A stretch of DNA of 7,198 nt, taken from contig JAGQRA010000347.1 of assembly GCA_020425885.1 (NCBI GenBank), forward strand, positions 1 through 7,198. The letters run 5' to 3'. The notes beneath the pieces were generated by a model that was not told the origin of the DNA, ran no database searches, and saw nothing but the letters and a program-made list of their open reading frames with translations. This DNA comes from Planctomycetota bacterium (GTDB lineage: Bacteria > Planctomycetota > UBA1135 > UBA2386). Numbering within the stretch: the stretch's first letter is position 1; the number at the start of each line of letters is the position of its first letter. The translations under genes were made by a program, and so were the position numbers. Shown one piece after another: positions 7,133-7,198 of the stretch.

Positions 7133-7189
7133 CCCCCTATCCAACCGTGCATGCGGTTTTCCCGCACACGGCTGACCGATGGTCTTGTT
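7096..7189. repeat. 10-base direct repeat flanking the domain V hairpin
   Basis: TGGTCTTGTT occurs at 7096-7105 (inside the domain VI loop) and at 7180-7189 (just before domain V on the minus strand), 84 bases apart. No role is known; it could be chance or a small duplication. Confidence 0.6.
7142..7174 (-). ncRNA. Group II intron domain V-like catalytic hairpin
   Basis: The RNA is 33 nt: a nine-pair lower stem (7174-7166 with 7150-7142), a two-base bulge (AU, 7152-7151) on the 3' side, and a four-pair upper stem (GCGG/CCGC) closed by a GAAAA loop. The AGC triad is at 7173-7171, and its G pairs with U as in known domain V; a U-G pair closes the lower stem, as in the Lactococcus Ll.LtrB intron. 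Two things are unusual: 33 rather than 34 nt, giving a five-base loop instead of a GNRA tetraloop on five pairs, and a C-G rather than G-C first pair. Confidence 0.75.
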
Positions 7190-7198
7190 CATGCCGTC

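Larger units (their letters stand above)
7080..7198 (-). mobile_element. 3' end of a probable group II intron, cut by the window edge
   Basis: Reading the minus strand from 7198, a domain V-like hairpin is followed by a G-rich joining stretch, a long domain VI-like hairpin and the end CTCTAC (7085-7080), matching the AY ending of group II introns. The stretch is about 57 percent G+C, lower than its neighbours. Both hairpins contain G-U pairs only when read as minus-strand RNA; on the plus strand these become A-C mismatches. That points to a functional minus-strand RNA in the same direction as wzm. The catalytic domains I-IV and any reverse transcriptase/maturase would lie to the right of the window. 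Intron class and intactness cannot be judged from this fragment. The exact 3' splice site could be a base or two away. Confidence 0.72.

Noticed and set aside
7078..7167. N-terminal extension of the permease from GTG 7167
   Set aside because: The added residues would be translated from the domain V/VI hairpins, and the extension has no family resemblance; ATG 7077 gives a normal family length.
1..7198. tRNA, rRNA, CRISPR array or insertion-sequence ends
   Set aside because: No cloverleaf, spaced repeats, or terminal inverted repeats with a transposase were seen anywhere in the window.

Overview
The window is GC-rich (roughly two-thirds G+C by eye) and densely coding, with almost no intergenic space. 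The content points to a high-GC Gram-negative-like bacterium: a LigD-type end-joining polymerase, an exported flavoprotein with a sugar-binding-like front domain, and a Wzm/Wzt glycan exporter. The exported FAD protein, with a mature end near 'AQ', would suit Planctomycetota. Myxococcota, Acidobacteriota or a related lineage cannot be excluded, and there is no rRNA or tRNA to settle it.

Left part, plus strand. Positions 2-1003 hold the C-terminal part of a LigD-like protein; its frame runs off the left edge and contains the complete primase-polymerase domain. After an 81-base gap comes a 616-residue secreted FAD-dependent oxidoreductase (1085-2935) with a beta-rich N-terminal domain. These two genes have no obvious functional link.

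Right part, minus strand. Reading leftwards from 7077 is a compact four-gene cluster: an ABC-2 permease (Wzm type), its ATPase with a C-terminal glycan-recognition domain (Wzt type), a small single-pass membrane protein of unknown function, and a polytopic GT-C-like membrane protein. The permease and ATPase genes overlap by 11 bases, and the last two overlap by 4 bases (GTGA). They probably form one transcript for building or decorating and exporting a surface polysaccharide. The last gene converges on the FAD gene, and the two share the palindrome CTAG as their stop codons.

Right edge, 7080-7198, minus strand. This stretch is less GC-rich (about 57 percent by hand count) and looks like the 3' end of a group II intron. 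There is a domain V-like hairpin with the AGC triad and a two-base bulge, followed by a long domain VI-like hairpin. It ends in CTCTAC about three bases before the permease ATG. The rest of the intron, and any reverse transcriptase, would lie beyond the edge. The most notable points are the intron end abutting the exporter start codon, an in-frame 15-base triplication exactly at the permease/ATPase overlap, and the unassigned 163-residue protein coupled to the GT-C-like gene.
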